A stretch of DNA of 41,489 nucleotides from Acidobacteriaceae bacterium (GTDB lineage: Bacteria > Acidobacteriota > Terriglobia > Terriglobales > Acidobacteriaceae). Positions 17,525 through 27,289 of this stretch are shown piece by piece. The notes beneath the pieces are model-generated. The model made no database searches, had not been told where the DNA came from, and saw nothing but the letters and a program-made list of their open reading frames with translations. Every line of letters starts with the position of its first letter. The first letter of the stretch is position 1. The position numbers and the translations under genes are program-made. The stretch spans positions 1 through 41,489 of the forward strand of contig JASHOY010000503.1 of assembly GCA_030038435.1 (NCBI GenBank). Direction: 5' to 3'.

Positions 17525-18268
17525 ATGAAGTCTTATTTTGACGAAGATGCGCGGCCATCAACACGCGGCAAGGGCGACACCGAACTCACCTTGGGTTCCG
17601 GCATGCTGCTGGGTGTCTTCTTTGGACTGGTGGTTCTCTGCGGACTTTGCTTCGGATTCGGATATGCGGTGGGCAGTCGCAGTTCCAAAGGGCCGGTCTT
17701 CCAAAGCCAGCCCCCGGCGGCTGGCCCGGCGCCGCAGTTGCCGCTGAATTCACCCCAGGGGAAGCCTTCGGCCGGAGCCCAGCCGCCGGCCCCCCTCGTG
17801 CCATCGACGGCGGGATCGGACCAGGCCGCGGTAGCCGCGTCGGAAACCGTGCCGGCAGCCGCTCCGGGCGTCGCGGCAACAATCACCGCGCCTCCAGGAA
17901 CGGCACCTTCGCCAACCGCACAGCCGGTTGCCGCACCCGGCAATGCAAGCTGGCACGCAGTAGAGCCGGCGATGCCGGGCGGGTACGGCAACACACCGAA
18001 CGGGCAGCCGATTCCGGCCACCGCCGTGCAGTCGGCCATGCCCGCGCAGGGTTCATTGATGGTCCAGATTGCCGCGCTTTCCAACCAGCAGGATGCGGAT
18101 GTGCTGATCGGCGCGTTGCGCCGGCGCGGTTACGCGGTTTCCGCGGTGCGCAATCCAGCGGATAACCTGATTCACGTATGCATCGGTCCATTCGGCAATC
18201 AGATGGACGCGAATTCGATGCGTCAGAAACTGCTCAGCGATGGCTACAATGCGGTAGTGCTGCCGTAG
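17525..18268 (+). CDS. SPOR-domain cell-division protein
   Basis: A 247-residue protein with a short cytoplasmic N-terminus, one membrane helix (about residues 27-50, GVFFGLVVLCGLCFGFGYAV), a Pro/Ala/Gly-rich linker of about 120 residues, and a SPOR domain at about 175-247 ('MVQIAALSNQQDADVLIGAL', 'VCIGPFGNQMDANSMRQKLL'). SPOR domains bind denuded glycan strands at the septum, so it probably localises to division sites. The upstream 229 bases hold no gene. A co-promoter with slipin is possible but not visible. Confidence 0.9.
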   Translation: MKSYFDEDARPSTRGKGDTELTLGSGMLLGVFFGLVVLCGLCFGFGYAVGSRSSKGPVFQSQPPAAGPAPQLPLNSPQGKPSAGAQPPAPLVPSTAGSDQAAVAASETVPAAAPGVAATITAPPGTAPSPTAQPVAAPGNASWHAVEPAMPGGYGNTPNGQPIPATAVQSAMPAQGSLMVQIAALSNQQDADVLIGALRRRGYAVSAVRNPADNLIHVCIGPFGNQMDANSMRQKLLSDGYNAVVLP

Positions 18269-18419
18269 CCATCGCCTCTTGCCGAGACCGGAACGACACG
18301 GTTCATCCGCCTCGTGACGATTCGCTTACGCTTCGAAGAAAGCTCTGTTAAACGTCCATATCGCCGTTTGACGACGACTCGGCGCAGATGCAGCGAAAAT
18401 CCTTCGACCGAATGGGTCT

Positions 18420-19418
18420 CTACCGGCGCGCCGCCCAGCCCAACCCATCCGTGCTTCGGCCCGTAGCAATCAGCCGCGTCGTTTTCCAGGTCGCCAGATC
18501 GATCTCCGCCACCTGGTCGCTGTGCTCGCACGACACATACGCCGCCTTCCCGTCCGGCCGCATCAGAACTTCCTGCGGATAAGCGCCCACGGCAACCGCC
18601 CGTGCCACCTTCATGGTGCGCAAATCAACCACGTCCACTTCGTTCTTGTCGGGGATCGCCACCAGCAGCCAGCGTCCGTCAAGGGTAGGTGCCGCGCCAT
18701 AGCCAACGCCGTCGAGCGCAATCCATCCGCCCAGCTTCTCCCTTCGCGCGTCGATCACCGCCATGCGCGGACTGGTCTGGTCGGCTGTGAAGACCCAACG
18801 ATCGTCCATCGAAACTGAGATGCGCTGCACATTGCTGGAGACATGGATGATGGCCAGCGTCTTACGCGCTTTCATGTCCAGCACCGAAACCGTGCCCGGC
18901 CCGACATTCGCCGTGTAGCCACGCAAGCCGTTGTGCGAAATGGCGAGCATATGGCTCTGCGGCTGCCCGGTAGGAATCTGACCGACGATCTTCAGCGTCC
19001 TGGGGTCGATGATCGTTACCGCTTGATCCAGTTCGGTGGTTACGTAGAGCAATCCGTCTTTGGGTCCGAAAATCGCGCAGTGAGGCCGCACTCCGTGGCT
19101 GAATTCGATGTTGCCCACCACCTTGTGCTCGGCAATGTTAATGACCACAATATTGCGGCCATCCGTGCCCGGGCTGCCCACGCCGGAGTTGCCGTAAATG
19201 GGCACGAACGCCAGCCGGCCGTCGGGCGATGCTGCCACTTCATGCCCGGTCACGCCGCCCTCCGGCACATCGGCAATCACTTTTCCGGCCACCGGATCGA
19301 CGATCGCCAGGCTGCGGTCGCCCTTCTGCGCAACCAGCAGGCGCGCGTGTTGCGCCGCGGCGCGGGAAAAGGAGAGAGACGCCACCGCAATGGCGATAAG
19401 CGCTAGAAAAGTGCGCAC
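18420..19418 (-). CDS. exported YVTN-family beta-propeller protein
   Basis: A 332-residue protein. The GTG at 19418 is chosen because it gives a signal peptide at once (RTFLALIAIAVASLSFSRAAA-Q) and has GCGAGG 6 bases upstream; the frame extends further upstream to 19499. The rest is a propeller of about seven blades with the YVTN pattern: 'LLVAQKGDRSLAIVDPVAGK', 'GLLYVTTELDQAVTIIDPRT', 'NEVDVVDLRTMKVARAVAVG'. Such proteins are seen in surface layers, nitrite-reductase-like and lactonase-like families, but no catalytic residues could be recognised. Function unknown. Confidence 0.8.
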   Translation of the reverse strand: MRTFLALIAIAVASLSFSRAAAQHARLLVAQKGDRSLAIVDPVAGKVIADVPEGGVTGHEVAASPDGRLAFVPIYGNSGVGSPGTDGRNIVVINIAEHKVVGNIEFSHGVRPHCAIFGPKDGLLYVTTELDQAVTIIDPRTLKIVGQIPTGQPQSHMLAISHNGLRGYTANVGPGTVSVLDMKARKTLAIIHVSSNVQRISVSMDDRWVFTADQTSPRMAVIDARREKLGGWIALDGVGYGAAPTLDGRWLLVAIPDKNEVDVVDLRTMKVARAVAVGAYPQEVLMRPDGKAAYVSCEHSDQVAEIDLATWKTTRLIATGRSTDGLGWAARR

Positions 19419-19480
19419 CGGGAACCTCGCTGAAACTACTACGCAATGACTATACAGGACCGGTATCGCCGAAGACAGAT

Positions 19481-19903
19481 CTATGCGTGTGCCTTCCACG
19501 GATCATAAGTTCCCACACCCCATGAATGCCCCTCCGGATCTATTACCGTAAATTCGCGGCTGCCGTAATTCGTATCTTGTATCGGGCGCAGAATCGCCGC
19601 TCCGGCCGCCTGCGCGCGGGCGTAAACGGCATCAGCGTCCGGCACCACAATGTACGCGCTCCGCGTTTCAAGATTGCCGGCCTCGTCAGGCGACCGGAAG
19701 CGGCGGCCATACTCGTCGTCCTTCACCGATCCCAGCATGATCATGCCGCCATCGAGGGCAAGTTCAGCGTGCGCAATGCTTCCGTCCGGATTCTCATAAA
19801 CGGCGTGCCGCGTGAAACCAAGAACTCCGCAAAGCCACTCCATCGCGGCGGGCGCATTGCGATAGCGCAGCGCGGGAATCACGGTGCTATGGGATTCAGC
19901 CAT
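19481..19903 (-). CDS. VOC family (glyoxalase/bleomycin-resistance-like) protein
   Basis: A 140-residue VOC-superfamily protein. The ATG at 19903 has GGAGG 5 bases upstream. Paired beta-alpha-beta-beta-beta modules are visible: 'TVIPALRYRNAPAAMEWLCG' at the start and a C-terminal 'EFTVIDPEGHSWGVGTYDP'. The E/H metal ligands are only partly evident, so catalytic activity is uncertain. The sequence resembles PhnB/YybH-like cytosolic proteins rather than glyoxalase I. It ends close to the GTG of the minus-strand YVTN gene and is divergent from alr. Confidence 0.85.
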   Translation of the reverse strand: MAESHSTVIPALRYRNAPAAMEWLCGVLGFTRHAVYENPDGSIAHAELALDGGMIMLGSVKDDEYGRRFRSPDEAGNLETRSAYIVVPDADAVYARAQAAGAAILRPIQDTNYGSREFTVIDPEGHSWGVGTYDPWKAHA

Positions 19904-20069
19904 AAGTGCCTCCGCGGGCAGACTAACGCAGCGGCCCGACTGTCGGCAACGCTTCTGCCATGAAAATCGCGCCACCATGCTCTACCCTCCACCGTCCCTG
20001 TTGGCGCTCCTGCCCGGGAGATGGCGGCAATCGGCGCCCGATGTCTTAAACTGGCTGTTGGAAATCCCC

Positions 20070-21260
20070 ATGCCAATGCGCCCCTGCCGGGTCGAGATCA
20101 GCACTCGAGCCCTCGAACATAACTTCCGCTTTCTGCAAAGTCTCGCCGCTCCCGACGCCGAGCTGCTGGCCATCGTCAAAGCCGACGCCTATGGTCACTC
20201 GCTCAAGCTTTGTGCGCCCGCTGCCGTATGCGCCGGTGCGCGCTGGCTCGGCGTTACCAGCGTCGAAGAAGGCGTTGCCGCACGCGGCGTCGGTTTCGGC
20301 CCGGAAACCCGCATCCTGGTCATCGCCGGCGTTTTTCCCGGTCAGGCCGCCGCGGCCATCGCCGATAATCTCACCGTTGTCGCGTGGGAGCCGTGGCACC
20401 TAGATGAATTACAGGCCGCGGCGCGCGCCGCAGGAGCGCACCCCGGCTCGGTTCCCATCCATCTTGAAATCGACACCGGCATGAGCCGCCAAGGCGCTAC
20501 TCCCGAAGCCCTGGCCGGCTTATTCACGCGCTTCGCGCCGGCTTCGCCGCTTCGCCTCGAAGGCGTAATGACTCACCTGTTCGCCGCCGATGAAGCCGAC
20601 GGCCAGGTCACTGCGGAGCAGCTCGCCCGCCTCGATCAGACGCTAAGCCGAATTGCCGCCGCCGGACTTTTTGCCGAGTGGCTCAACGTAGGCAACTCCG
20701 CCGCCCTGCTTGCCGGCCAGGCCCGCACCATCGCTGAACTGGCCGCCACCCACGGCATGAAGGCTCTGCTGCGCCCCGGCCTGGCCCTCTACGGACTGGT
20801 CCCGCGCTTCGATCCCGGCTTTGAGACTGAACCCGCGCCGTTGCAAGCCGCGCGCGCAGCTCTCCAGCCCGTTCTCAGCTGGAAGTCGCAGATCGTCAGC
20901 GTCCGCAGCGTTCCCGCCGGCACCGTCGTCGGCTACAACGGGACATTTGTGGCCACCGAGCCCATGCGCCTGGCGCTGGTGGCCGCAGGATATGGAGACG
21001 GGCTTGACCGCGCCCTCGGCAATCGCTTCAGCCTGCTGGTGCGTGGCCAGCGCGCGCCCCTGGTGGGGCGTATCAGCATGGATCAGGCGGTTCTCGATGT
21101 CACTGAGATTCCCGGCGTCCAGGCCGCAGATGAAGTGGTGCTGATCGGCGCACAGGGTGCTGAGACTATCACCGCTTTCGATCAAGCCGACGCTGTGGCT
21201 ACAATTCCCTGGGAAATCTTCACCCGTATCGCGGCGCGCGTAGAGCGCATAGCCATTTAA
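20070..21260 (+). CDS. alr: alanine racemase
   Basis: A PLP enzyme that interconverts L- and D-alanine for peptidoglycan. It has 396 residues from ATG 20070; an ATG six bases on is equally possible and the site upstream is weak. The lysine that forms the PLP Schiff base is K37 in IVKADAYGHS. The catalytic tyrosine of the second domain is Y289 in VGYNGTF, equivalent to Y265 of the Geobacillus enzyme. The C-terminal domain shows 'GYGDGLDRAL' and 'GRISMDQ'. An insertion of about 25 residues (about 245-270, around RFDPGFETEPAPLQ) separates the domains. Transcribed toward a minus-strand kinase-like gene 15 bases away. Confidence 0.93.
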   Translation: MPMRPCRVEISTRALEHNFRFLQSLAAPDAELLAIVKADAYGHSLKLCAPAAVCAGARWLGVTSVEEGVAARGVGFGPETRILVIAGVFPGQAAAAIADNLTVVAWEPWHLDELQAAARAAGAHPGSVPIHLEIDTGMSRQGATPEALAGLFTRFAPASPLRLEGVMTHLFAADEADGQVTAEQLARLDQTLSRIAAAGLFAEWLNVGNSAALLAGQARTIAELAATHGMKALLRPGLALYGLVPRFDPGFETEPAPLQAARAALQPVLSWKSQIVSVRSVPAGTVVGYNGTFVATEPMRLALVAAGYGDGLDRALGNRFSLLVRGQRAPLVGRISMDQAVLDVTEIPGVQAADEVVLIGAQGAETITAFDQADAVATIPWEIFTRIAARVERIAI

Positions 21261-21275
21261 CAACTCAGCCGCGAA

Positions 21276-21941
21276 TCATCCCGCGTGTTCAGACGGTACC
21301 GTCTCCGGCACAGCCGGGCATAACCCTGCTGCGCACTGCACCGCCGCGATCATGGCTTCGCTTCCAATGCAGGAATTCAGCAGCATGTGATAGAGGTTGC
21401 GTGAGCACCATTCCTGCTGATAGAACTTCCGGATCACCGCGGCGCGTCGCCGGTCAAAGGCCATCAGTCTATGCTCGGCGTCGTGGGCCTGCTCCGGAAA
21501 GGCGCGCATGAACCACTCTTTTTTGGCGCTGGAGGTGGCATACACAAAAATATGAAAGCATCCGGGACGTCCCGCCAGGGCGCAAGCCGAGCCGCGTCCC
21601 ACCAGCACGCAGTGGCCCACCTTCGCGGCGTCCACAATTTCTTTCCGGATCAGCTCCAGCATGCGCTCGGAGTCGAAGACGTGCTCATCGGGCGGGCCGG
21701 CGGTGGAGTAAGAGGTGTCTTGCCAGAAAATCTTGCCGTAACGGTAATACCAGGGATCGAGCCGCTCATCAAACCTCGCCGCGACCTGCGGGTCTACCCC
21801 GGCCATCCGCGCCGCGCCCGTAACCAGCTCCGAATCCAGCAGCCGCCATCCCAGCCGTTTCGCCAGGTCGTGCGCAAATTCCCCCCCGTGCGAACCGTAT
21901 TCCCGCTCTACCGTGATCACATTGATTGGCGTGTGCGTCAT
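21276..21941 (-). CDS. cytidylate kinase-like family protein
   Basis: A 221-residue protein of the cytidylate-kinase-like family (Cytidylate_kin2). The start at 21941 (MTHTPINVITVEREYG) is chosen because the conserved N-terminal strand begins at once; an upstream ATG at 22049 would overlap rlpA. The P-loop variant EYGSHGGEFAHDLA follows, then 'RLGWRLLDSELV', a LID-like segment and 'GHCVLVGRGSACAL'. Members bind nucleotides but true CMP kinase activity is not shown. A separate cmk may exist elsewhere. The upstream GGGGGAG is 13 bases away, which is long for a Shine-Dalgarno. Confidence 0.85.
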   Translation of the reverse strand: MTHTPINVITVEREYGSHGGEFAHDLAKRLGWRLLDSELVTGAARMAGVDPQVAARFDERLDPWYYRYGKIFWQDTSYSTAGPPDEHVFDSERMLELIRKEIVDAAKVGHCVLVGRGSACALAGRPGCFHIFVYATSSAKKEWFMRAFPEQAHDAEHRLMAFDRRRAAVIRKFYQQEWCSRNLYHMLLNSCIGSEAMIAAVQCAAGLCPAVPETVPSEHAG

Positions 21942-22032
21942 CTTCGGCGTTGCTCCCCCGCCGACTGGAGAATACAACGAAGCCGATGAAATGTTAAGCC
22001 CGAAACCGGCCTCCCACGCAGGCCCCTGGGCA

Positions 22033-22650
22033 TTATTCGCTGGGTTCACTCAGTTGCGGGTGGTGATAACGGTCCTTGCCCCAACGCAGCACGTGTACGC
22101 GCACGCGGGCGACTCCAGGCTTGACCATGGCGAGTTTACGCGCCGCGCCATAAGACAGATCGAGAATGCGGCCGCGCGGCAGCGGCCCCCGGTCGGTGAT
22201 GCGCACTACCACCGAGCGGCCGGTGTGGCCGTCGATGACGCGCACTTTGGTGCCCAGCGGCAGCTCGGGATGGAATTCCGTGGTAGCCGCGGTCATGGCG
22301 TACATGTCGAAGACCGTGCCGTTGGCGGCAATGTGGCCGTTGAACGAGGGCCCGTACCACGAGGCCACGCCGCGGAGCCAGTTCGAGAATCTGTGGAGGG
22401 GCTGAGTTGAATCCTGGTCATCCGCCTGCAGAAGGCGAGGCGGCTGCGGCGCGACAGTGAACTGGGGAAAGGTTGCCATTTTGGCGACTGCGGGCTGGGA
22501 AGCGGGGAAGATCGCATCGGCCTGCACTGCGGAGGTGGCGAAAAATGCACTCCCTGCGGTAAGGAAGATGATCACCAGAACGCCGGCGATGAAATGAATC
22601 CCTCGCGGGTTATCTGGGTGCAAGTTATTTTTTTTGTGTGGCTTGTCCAT
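22033..22650 (-). CDS. RlpA-family septal ring protein (DPBB domain)
   Basis: A 205-residue exported protein. A basic N-terminus and hydrophobic stretch (FIAGVLVIIFLTAGSAFF) form the signal peptide or anchor. Residues about 90-195 are a double-psi beta-barrel with the RlpA signature: GVASWYGPSFNGHIAANG, then 'LGTKVRVIDGHTGRSVVVRI', and 'DRGPLPRGRILDLSYGAA'. RlpA proteins cleave naked glycan strands in some species. No SPOR domain is present here, unlike E. coli RlpA; the SPOR protein of this window is a separate gene 4 kb away. TTG at 22662 is an alternative start. Confidence 0.9.
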   Translation of the reverse strand: MDKPHKKNNLHPDNPRGIHFIAGVLVIIFLTAGSAFFATSAVQADAIFPASQPAVAKMATFPQFTVAPQPPRLLQADDQDSTQPLHRFSNWLRGVASWYGPSFNGHIAANGTVFDMYAMTAATTEFHPELPLGTKVRVIDGHTGRSVVVRITDRGPLPRGRILDLSYGAARKLAMVKPGVARVRVHVLRWGKDRYHHPQLSEPSE

Positions 22651-22955
22651 TGAATTGTTCAAAACCTCATCCCAGCTCAGATGCGTTTTTAGAAGCGCGG
22701 GAAGGTGCGATGAAGGGGATTTATTTCGAAAATATTAAAGCGAAACAAACCTTTTAAATTCAGCGAATTATAGTCTCGGTCGCAGCTTGATTTTTGGTTG
22801 TATGCGGCGCCTCGCCGCGGCTTACACGCCTGGGAAAGCTTGAATTCGTCGAACGCCAGCTGGCTCCGGCCGGTCTCCCCCATGCGGCGCGACCCGAGTC
22901 TTCGAGCCCCCGCTGGCGATCGCTCCATCATGAAAGGCTGAAATATCAGCGATTT
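22651..22955 (-). other. intergenic region upstream of rlpA (no gene seen)
   Basis: About 305 bases between ffh and rlpA. The part nearest rlpA (22690-22780) is AT-rich, unlike its surroundings. A TATAAT on the minus strand at 22772-22767 could be the -10 box of rlpA, with a leader of about 110 bases; the -35 position (AAAAAT) is poor. The conserved SRP RNA core (a GGTCAGGTCCGGAAGG-like string) was looked for and not found. The 80-codon minus-strand frame at 22689-22931 has no start support and no protein-like pattern. Confidence 0.45.
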
Positions 22956-24350
<1,395 letters not shown>

Positions 24351-24425
24351 AGGTCATTTTCAGTTTATCGGAAGTCCTGCGGACGGCAGGGCTTCGGATG
24401 GGCGTTAAGGCAGCTTGACGCGTCC

Positions 24426-25604
24426 TTATCGAACGAGGCGCATGCCGCCGCCGTCGAGAAGCTCGTAAACGCGGCCGCGCCAGAGAATGCGACGGCTGGT
24501 GTAACTGGCTGCCCAGAATCCGAAACCCATCAGGTCGCGAATCGGATAGAGGACGAGCAGATTGAACCAGCTCGGGTCGCGCACCACAGCCCGGCCGACA
24601 GCGATGGAAAGCACCAGTCGCGTGGCCACACTCCAGCTCAAGAGCGCAAAGCCCCACCAGGGATGATGGAGCGCGGCGAAGGCGCCCCAGGCGAGCAGGC
24701 CGTAAGGGACGGCGAAGGTGAGCGCAGTGCCGAAATGGCCCTTGGGACGCGAGAAGCGGGTCGATTTCATCCACCGCGTCTGGTGCTTCAGCGAGGCGAT
24801 GAAACGCACATTGAGCACGATGTGGTCGATGGCGTGGTGGCTGAGAATGACGGTTTCACCGAGCTTGTGGGTCTCGTTGCCGAGAATGAAGTCGTCGGAG
24901 CAGAGATCGGCGGTGACGCGGAAGCCGCCCATGCGGCGAATGGTTTCGCGCCGGAAGGCCATGGTTGGACCCAGGGTGAACTGCATGCCTTCCAGAAACC
25001 GGGCGACCAGGACCCCGGCAGTCATTTCCACGCTCATTCCGACGGCTTCGAGACGCGACCAGAGGCCGCCCCCGACCGCGACGCCCCGGTAAGGACAGGT
25101 GACGGCGCCGACCTTGGGATCCGCAAATGGCAGGGCAACGCAGCGCAGGTAATCAGGGGCGACGCGCACATCGCTGTCGCTGATGACCAGGATGTCATGG
25201 GCAGCGGCGGCTTCCATCCGCTCCATCGAGGCGACTTTGTCGTTGATGTAGGACGGCTGGCCGCCGGTGGAAAAAAATCGCGCGGCAATCTGCGGATTGC
25301 GGGCGGCGACGCGGCGCGCGGTTTCCAGGCCCGGATCGGCGGGATCGCGGGTGCAGAACAGAATTTCGTATGCGGGGTAGTCCTGCTCAAAAAAGGTGGC
25401 GAGATGAGCCTCGAGGCCCGGCTCATCGCCGTGGAGGGGCTTGAGCAGCGTGAGCGGCGGCGTAAATCCCGGCCGGTTGGCAAGCTGCGCACGGGCATGG
25501 CGCCGTTCGCGCAGGTAGCCGGGGATGGCGGCCAGCGTCATGCCGGTAACGATGCTGGAGGTGAGAAGGCCGAAACCGGCCAATGCAAGAAGGACGTACC
25601 ACAT
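24426..25604 (-). CDS. hpnI: hopanoid glycosyltransferase HpnI-like (GT21)
   Basis: A 392-residue membrane GT21 enzyme related to ceramide glucosyltransferase and HpnI, which adds N-acetylglucosamine to bacteriohopanetetrol. An N-terminal membrane helix is followed by the GT-A domain with the D,D,D,(Q/R)XXRW signature: 'LVISDSDVRVAPDYL', 'CSDDFILGNET' and HQTRW near residue 275. Four more membrane helices fill the C-terminus. Other hopanoid genes (shc, hpnH, hpnK) are not in this window, so ceramide-type or other lipid acceptors cannot be excluded. Confidence 0.85.
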   Translation of the reverse strand: MWYVLLALAGFGLLTSSIVTGMTLAAIPGYLRERRHARAQLANRPGFTPPLTLLKPLHGDEPGLEAHLATFFEQDYPAYEILFCTRDPADPGLETARRVAARNPQIAARFFSTGGQPSYINDKVASMERMEAAAAHDILVISDSDVRVAPDYLRCVALPFADPKVGAVTCPYRGVAVGGGLWSRLEAVGMSVEMTAGVLVARFLEGMQFTLGPTMAFRRETIRRMGGFRVTADLCSDDFILGNETHKLGETVILSHHAIDHIVLNVRFIASLKHQTRWMKSTRFSRPKGHFGTALTFAVPYGLLAWGAFAALHHPWWGFALLSWSVATRLVLSIAVGRAVVRDPSWFNLLVLYPIRDLMGFGFWAASYTSRRILWRGRVYELLDGGGMRLVR

Positions 25605-25672
25605 GCAGAATTAAGCATACCGGCTGCGGGAAGGAGTGCGGTGACTGCCCCGGGGGTGCGGACCAGAGTCTC

Positions 25673-26095
25673 TCAAGACTTGTTGTTCGCTGAAGATGAT
25701 CGCGCCCCCGGCTGGGGATGCTCCACCGGCGCTTTGCGCAGCGGGACAATAGCCCCTGAAGCGCTTGGCGCCGACTGCTGGAAGCGCGAGAGCATCTCCG
25801 AGCGCACGTATTCGACAAACCTCTGCATCTGCCGATTCATCTCTTCCATGCGCTCGCGCATCTGCAGGATGATCGCGATGCCGGCGATGTTGACGCCCAG
25901 ATCGCGCGCGAGATTGAGGATGAACTCGAGTCTCTCCAGGTCCTCGTCCGTGTACAGCCGGGTGTTGCCCTCCGTGCGCGAGGGCTTGAGCAGCCCCTCG
26001 CGCTCGTATAGACGCAGCGTCTGCGGGTGAATTTCGTACATCTCGGCGACGGCCGAGATCATGTAGGCGCCTTTGGATTTGCGTTTTGCGGGCAT
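25673..26095 (-). CDS. HspR-like MerR-family heat-shock regulator
   Basis: A 140-residue MerR-family protein of the HspR type, which represses the dnaK/dnaJ/clpB regulon in actinobacteria and others by binding HAIR sites. The HTH reads 'YMISAVAEMYEIHPQTLRLYEREGLL', where 'HPQTLRLYE' is the HspR hallmark; 'TEGNTRLYTDEDLERL' follows as wing and second helix. The tail is low-complexity and Ser/Ala/Pro-rich. It lies 33 bases downstream of an uncharacterised gene, so it is transcribed with it. No HAIR palindrome (CTTGAGT-N7-ACTCAAG) was seen upstream of dnaJ or here. Confidence 0.85.
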   Translation of the reverse strand: MPAKRKSKGAYMISAVAEMYEIHPQTLRLYEREGLLKPSRTEGNTRLYTDEDLERLEFILNLARDLGVNIAGIAIILQMRERMEEMNRQMQRFVEYVRSEMLSRFQQSAPSASGAIVPLRKAPVEHPQPGARSSSANNKS

Positions 26096-26128
26096 GTCAA
26101 CTCGCGTGATGCACTCCGGTTTGCAATC

Positions 26129-26614
26129 TTACCGAAAATCCGACCCCTGCGGTGTGCCGGTAAAAATCGTGGGAACCATCTCCTCCATGGTCACATTTCC
26201 CTGAGCGATGCGCCGGGGAAGAACCGGCCAAAGCTGTCCGCCATAGATCCGGTAGGGCACGGTCACTTTGACTGCGTACCCGCCCCTCCGCTCAATCTGA
26301 AACACGATGGCATCCGAGTAGCCTTCTTCCGATGGCTGAGCCAGGGTCACGTCGGCCGCTATCGCCATTGCTTGGATCTCGCCGCGATCCGCTCGCTTAC
26401 TTCCATGATCATGCACCATCTTCCACAGCCTCGCCGGGTCGGCCGGTAGCTGCGGCAGTTCCAGCATCTCGCGGGATACGCTACCGTCCGCCTGCATAGA
26501 AAAGGCAAACGGGCTGATTTCGCCATAGCGCCGAAGCACCCGCCGCGCAAATGACATCGCAGTGCTCAAAAGCTCATTGGCTGCCGCCCGATTCTGCTCC
26601 TCGACATTCTTCAT
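26129..26614 (-). CDS. hypothetical protein, uncharacterised family
   Basis: A 161-residue protein from ATG 26614, with AAAGG upstream. No signal or membrane helix. The pattern 'SFARRVLRRYGEISPFAFSMQADG' near the N-terminus and 'SDAIVFQIERRGGYAVKVTVPYRI' later resembles a widespread group of small uncharacterised bacterial proteins. No catalytic motif stands out. It sits between the composite DFS/PD-(D/E)XK gene (63 bases) and hspR (33 bases) on the same strand, so it could belong to the inserted block or be an older neighbour of hspR. Confidence 0.65.
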   Translation of the reverse strand: MKNVEEQNRAAANELLSTAMSFARRVLRRYGEISPFAFSMQADGSVSREMLELPQLPADPARLWKMVHDHGSKRADRGEIQAMAIAADVTLAQPSEEGYSDAIVFQIERRGGYAVKVTVPYRIYGGQLWPVLPRRIAQGNVTMEEMVPTIFTGTPQGSDFR

Positions 26615-26677
26615 GCGGCCTTTTGTCTCCGGGCACGGTAACGGCAAGAGCCAAAAATGCGGCGGGACCGCCCTACG

Positions 26678-27289
26678 TCAGCCAACTGCCGGAACCTTTT
26701 CCTGCCGGTTTTGGAACCGCATTCGATACGGTTTCAAGAGCTCCTTCAATTCCTTGCCCGCGCTGCGCACAAAGTAATACCCGTCCTTCGTCCACGAGTC
26801 GGTCTTGGAATAACCCTTTGCATCCATTACCTTCAATGCCTGATCGAACGTGAGCAGGTAAACGTCGCCTTTGTCACCGGCATGCACATTCCAGACGTAA
26901 GCAATCAGCAGGTTCGGGAATCTTGCGTATTTACGGTCCAGCGAGAAAGACTCCTGCCTTGACGCCTTCATCTGCACGGGCTTGGCACTGAAGTCACTGT
27001 CGTCCTGGTAAACAATCAGATCGATCCCTTTGTCCCGCAGTGGCTCGGCGACTTCAAATCCCGCGGCAAGCAACCGCGAAATGAGCAGATGCTTGCCGGC
27101 AATCTCGACCAGCTGCGGATCACTTTCGGAAGATACAAGGGGATCGTCATGGTCCGGCTCCCCGGGAAGCAGCGCGAGGGAGTGGCCTTTCCTGTAACGC
27201 TCATAATATTTTCCGCGACTTGCCTTCGAAAAATCGAATCTTCTCCGCAATTCAATTTCCTGTTTGCTTTTCCCAGCCGCTGATCTCAT
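26678..27289 (-). CDS. composite protein: BrnT-associated DFS-type module plus PD-(D/E)XK nuclease-fold domain
   Basis: A 203-residue protein. Residues about 17-42 (RRRFDFSKASRGKYYERYRKG) carry the DFSxxxRGKYY pattern of short proteins often encoded beside BrnT toxins and thought to be antitoxins. From about residue 58 a second, different domain follows: a helix beginning VEIAGKHLLISRLLAAGFEV, then GIDLIVYQDD, VQMKAS and a tail with 'LLIAYVWN'. The order Glu-helix, Asp (GID) and Q-x-K matches a PD-(D/E)XK nuclease-fold core, DUF4365-like. Whether it is an active nuclease cannot be read. The start ATG overlaps the brnT-like frame by 38 bases, so the two are coupled. Confidence 0.7.
   Translation of the reverse strand: MRSAAGKSKQEIELRRRFDFSKASRGKYYERYRKGHSLALLPGEPDHDDPLVSSESDPQLVEIAGKHLLISRLLAAGFEVAEPLRDKGIDLIVYQDDSDFSAKPVQMKASRQESFSLDRKYARFPNLLIAYVWNVHAGDKGDVYLLTFDQALKVMDAKGYSKTDSWTKDGYYFVRSAGKELKELLKPYRMRFQNRQEKVPAVG

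Noticed and set aside
22689-22931. 80-codon minus-strand frame upstream of rlpA
   Set aside because: No ribosome site, no protein-like pattern, overlaps the AT-rich promoter-like region.
22651-22955. Possible SRP RNA (ffs) next to ffh
   Set aside because: The conserved GGTCAGGTCCGGAAGG-like core was not found on either strand.
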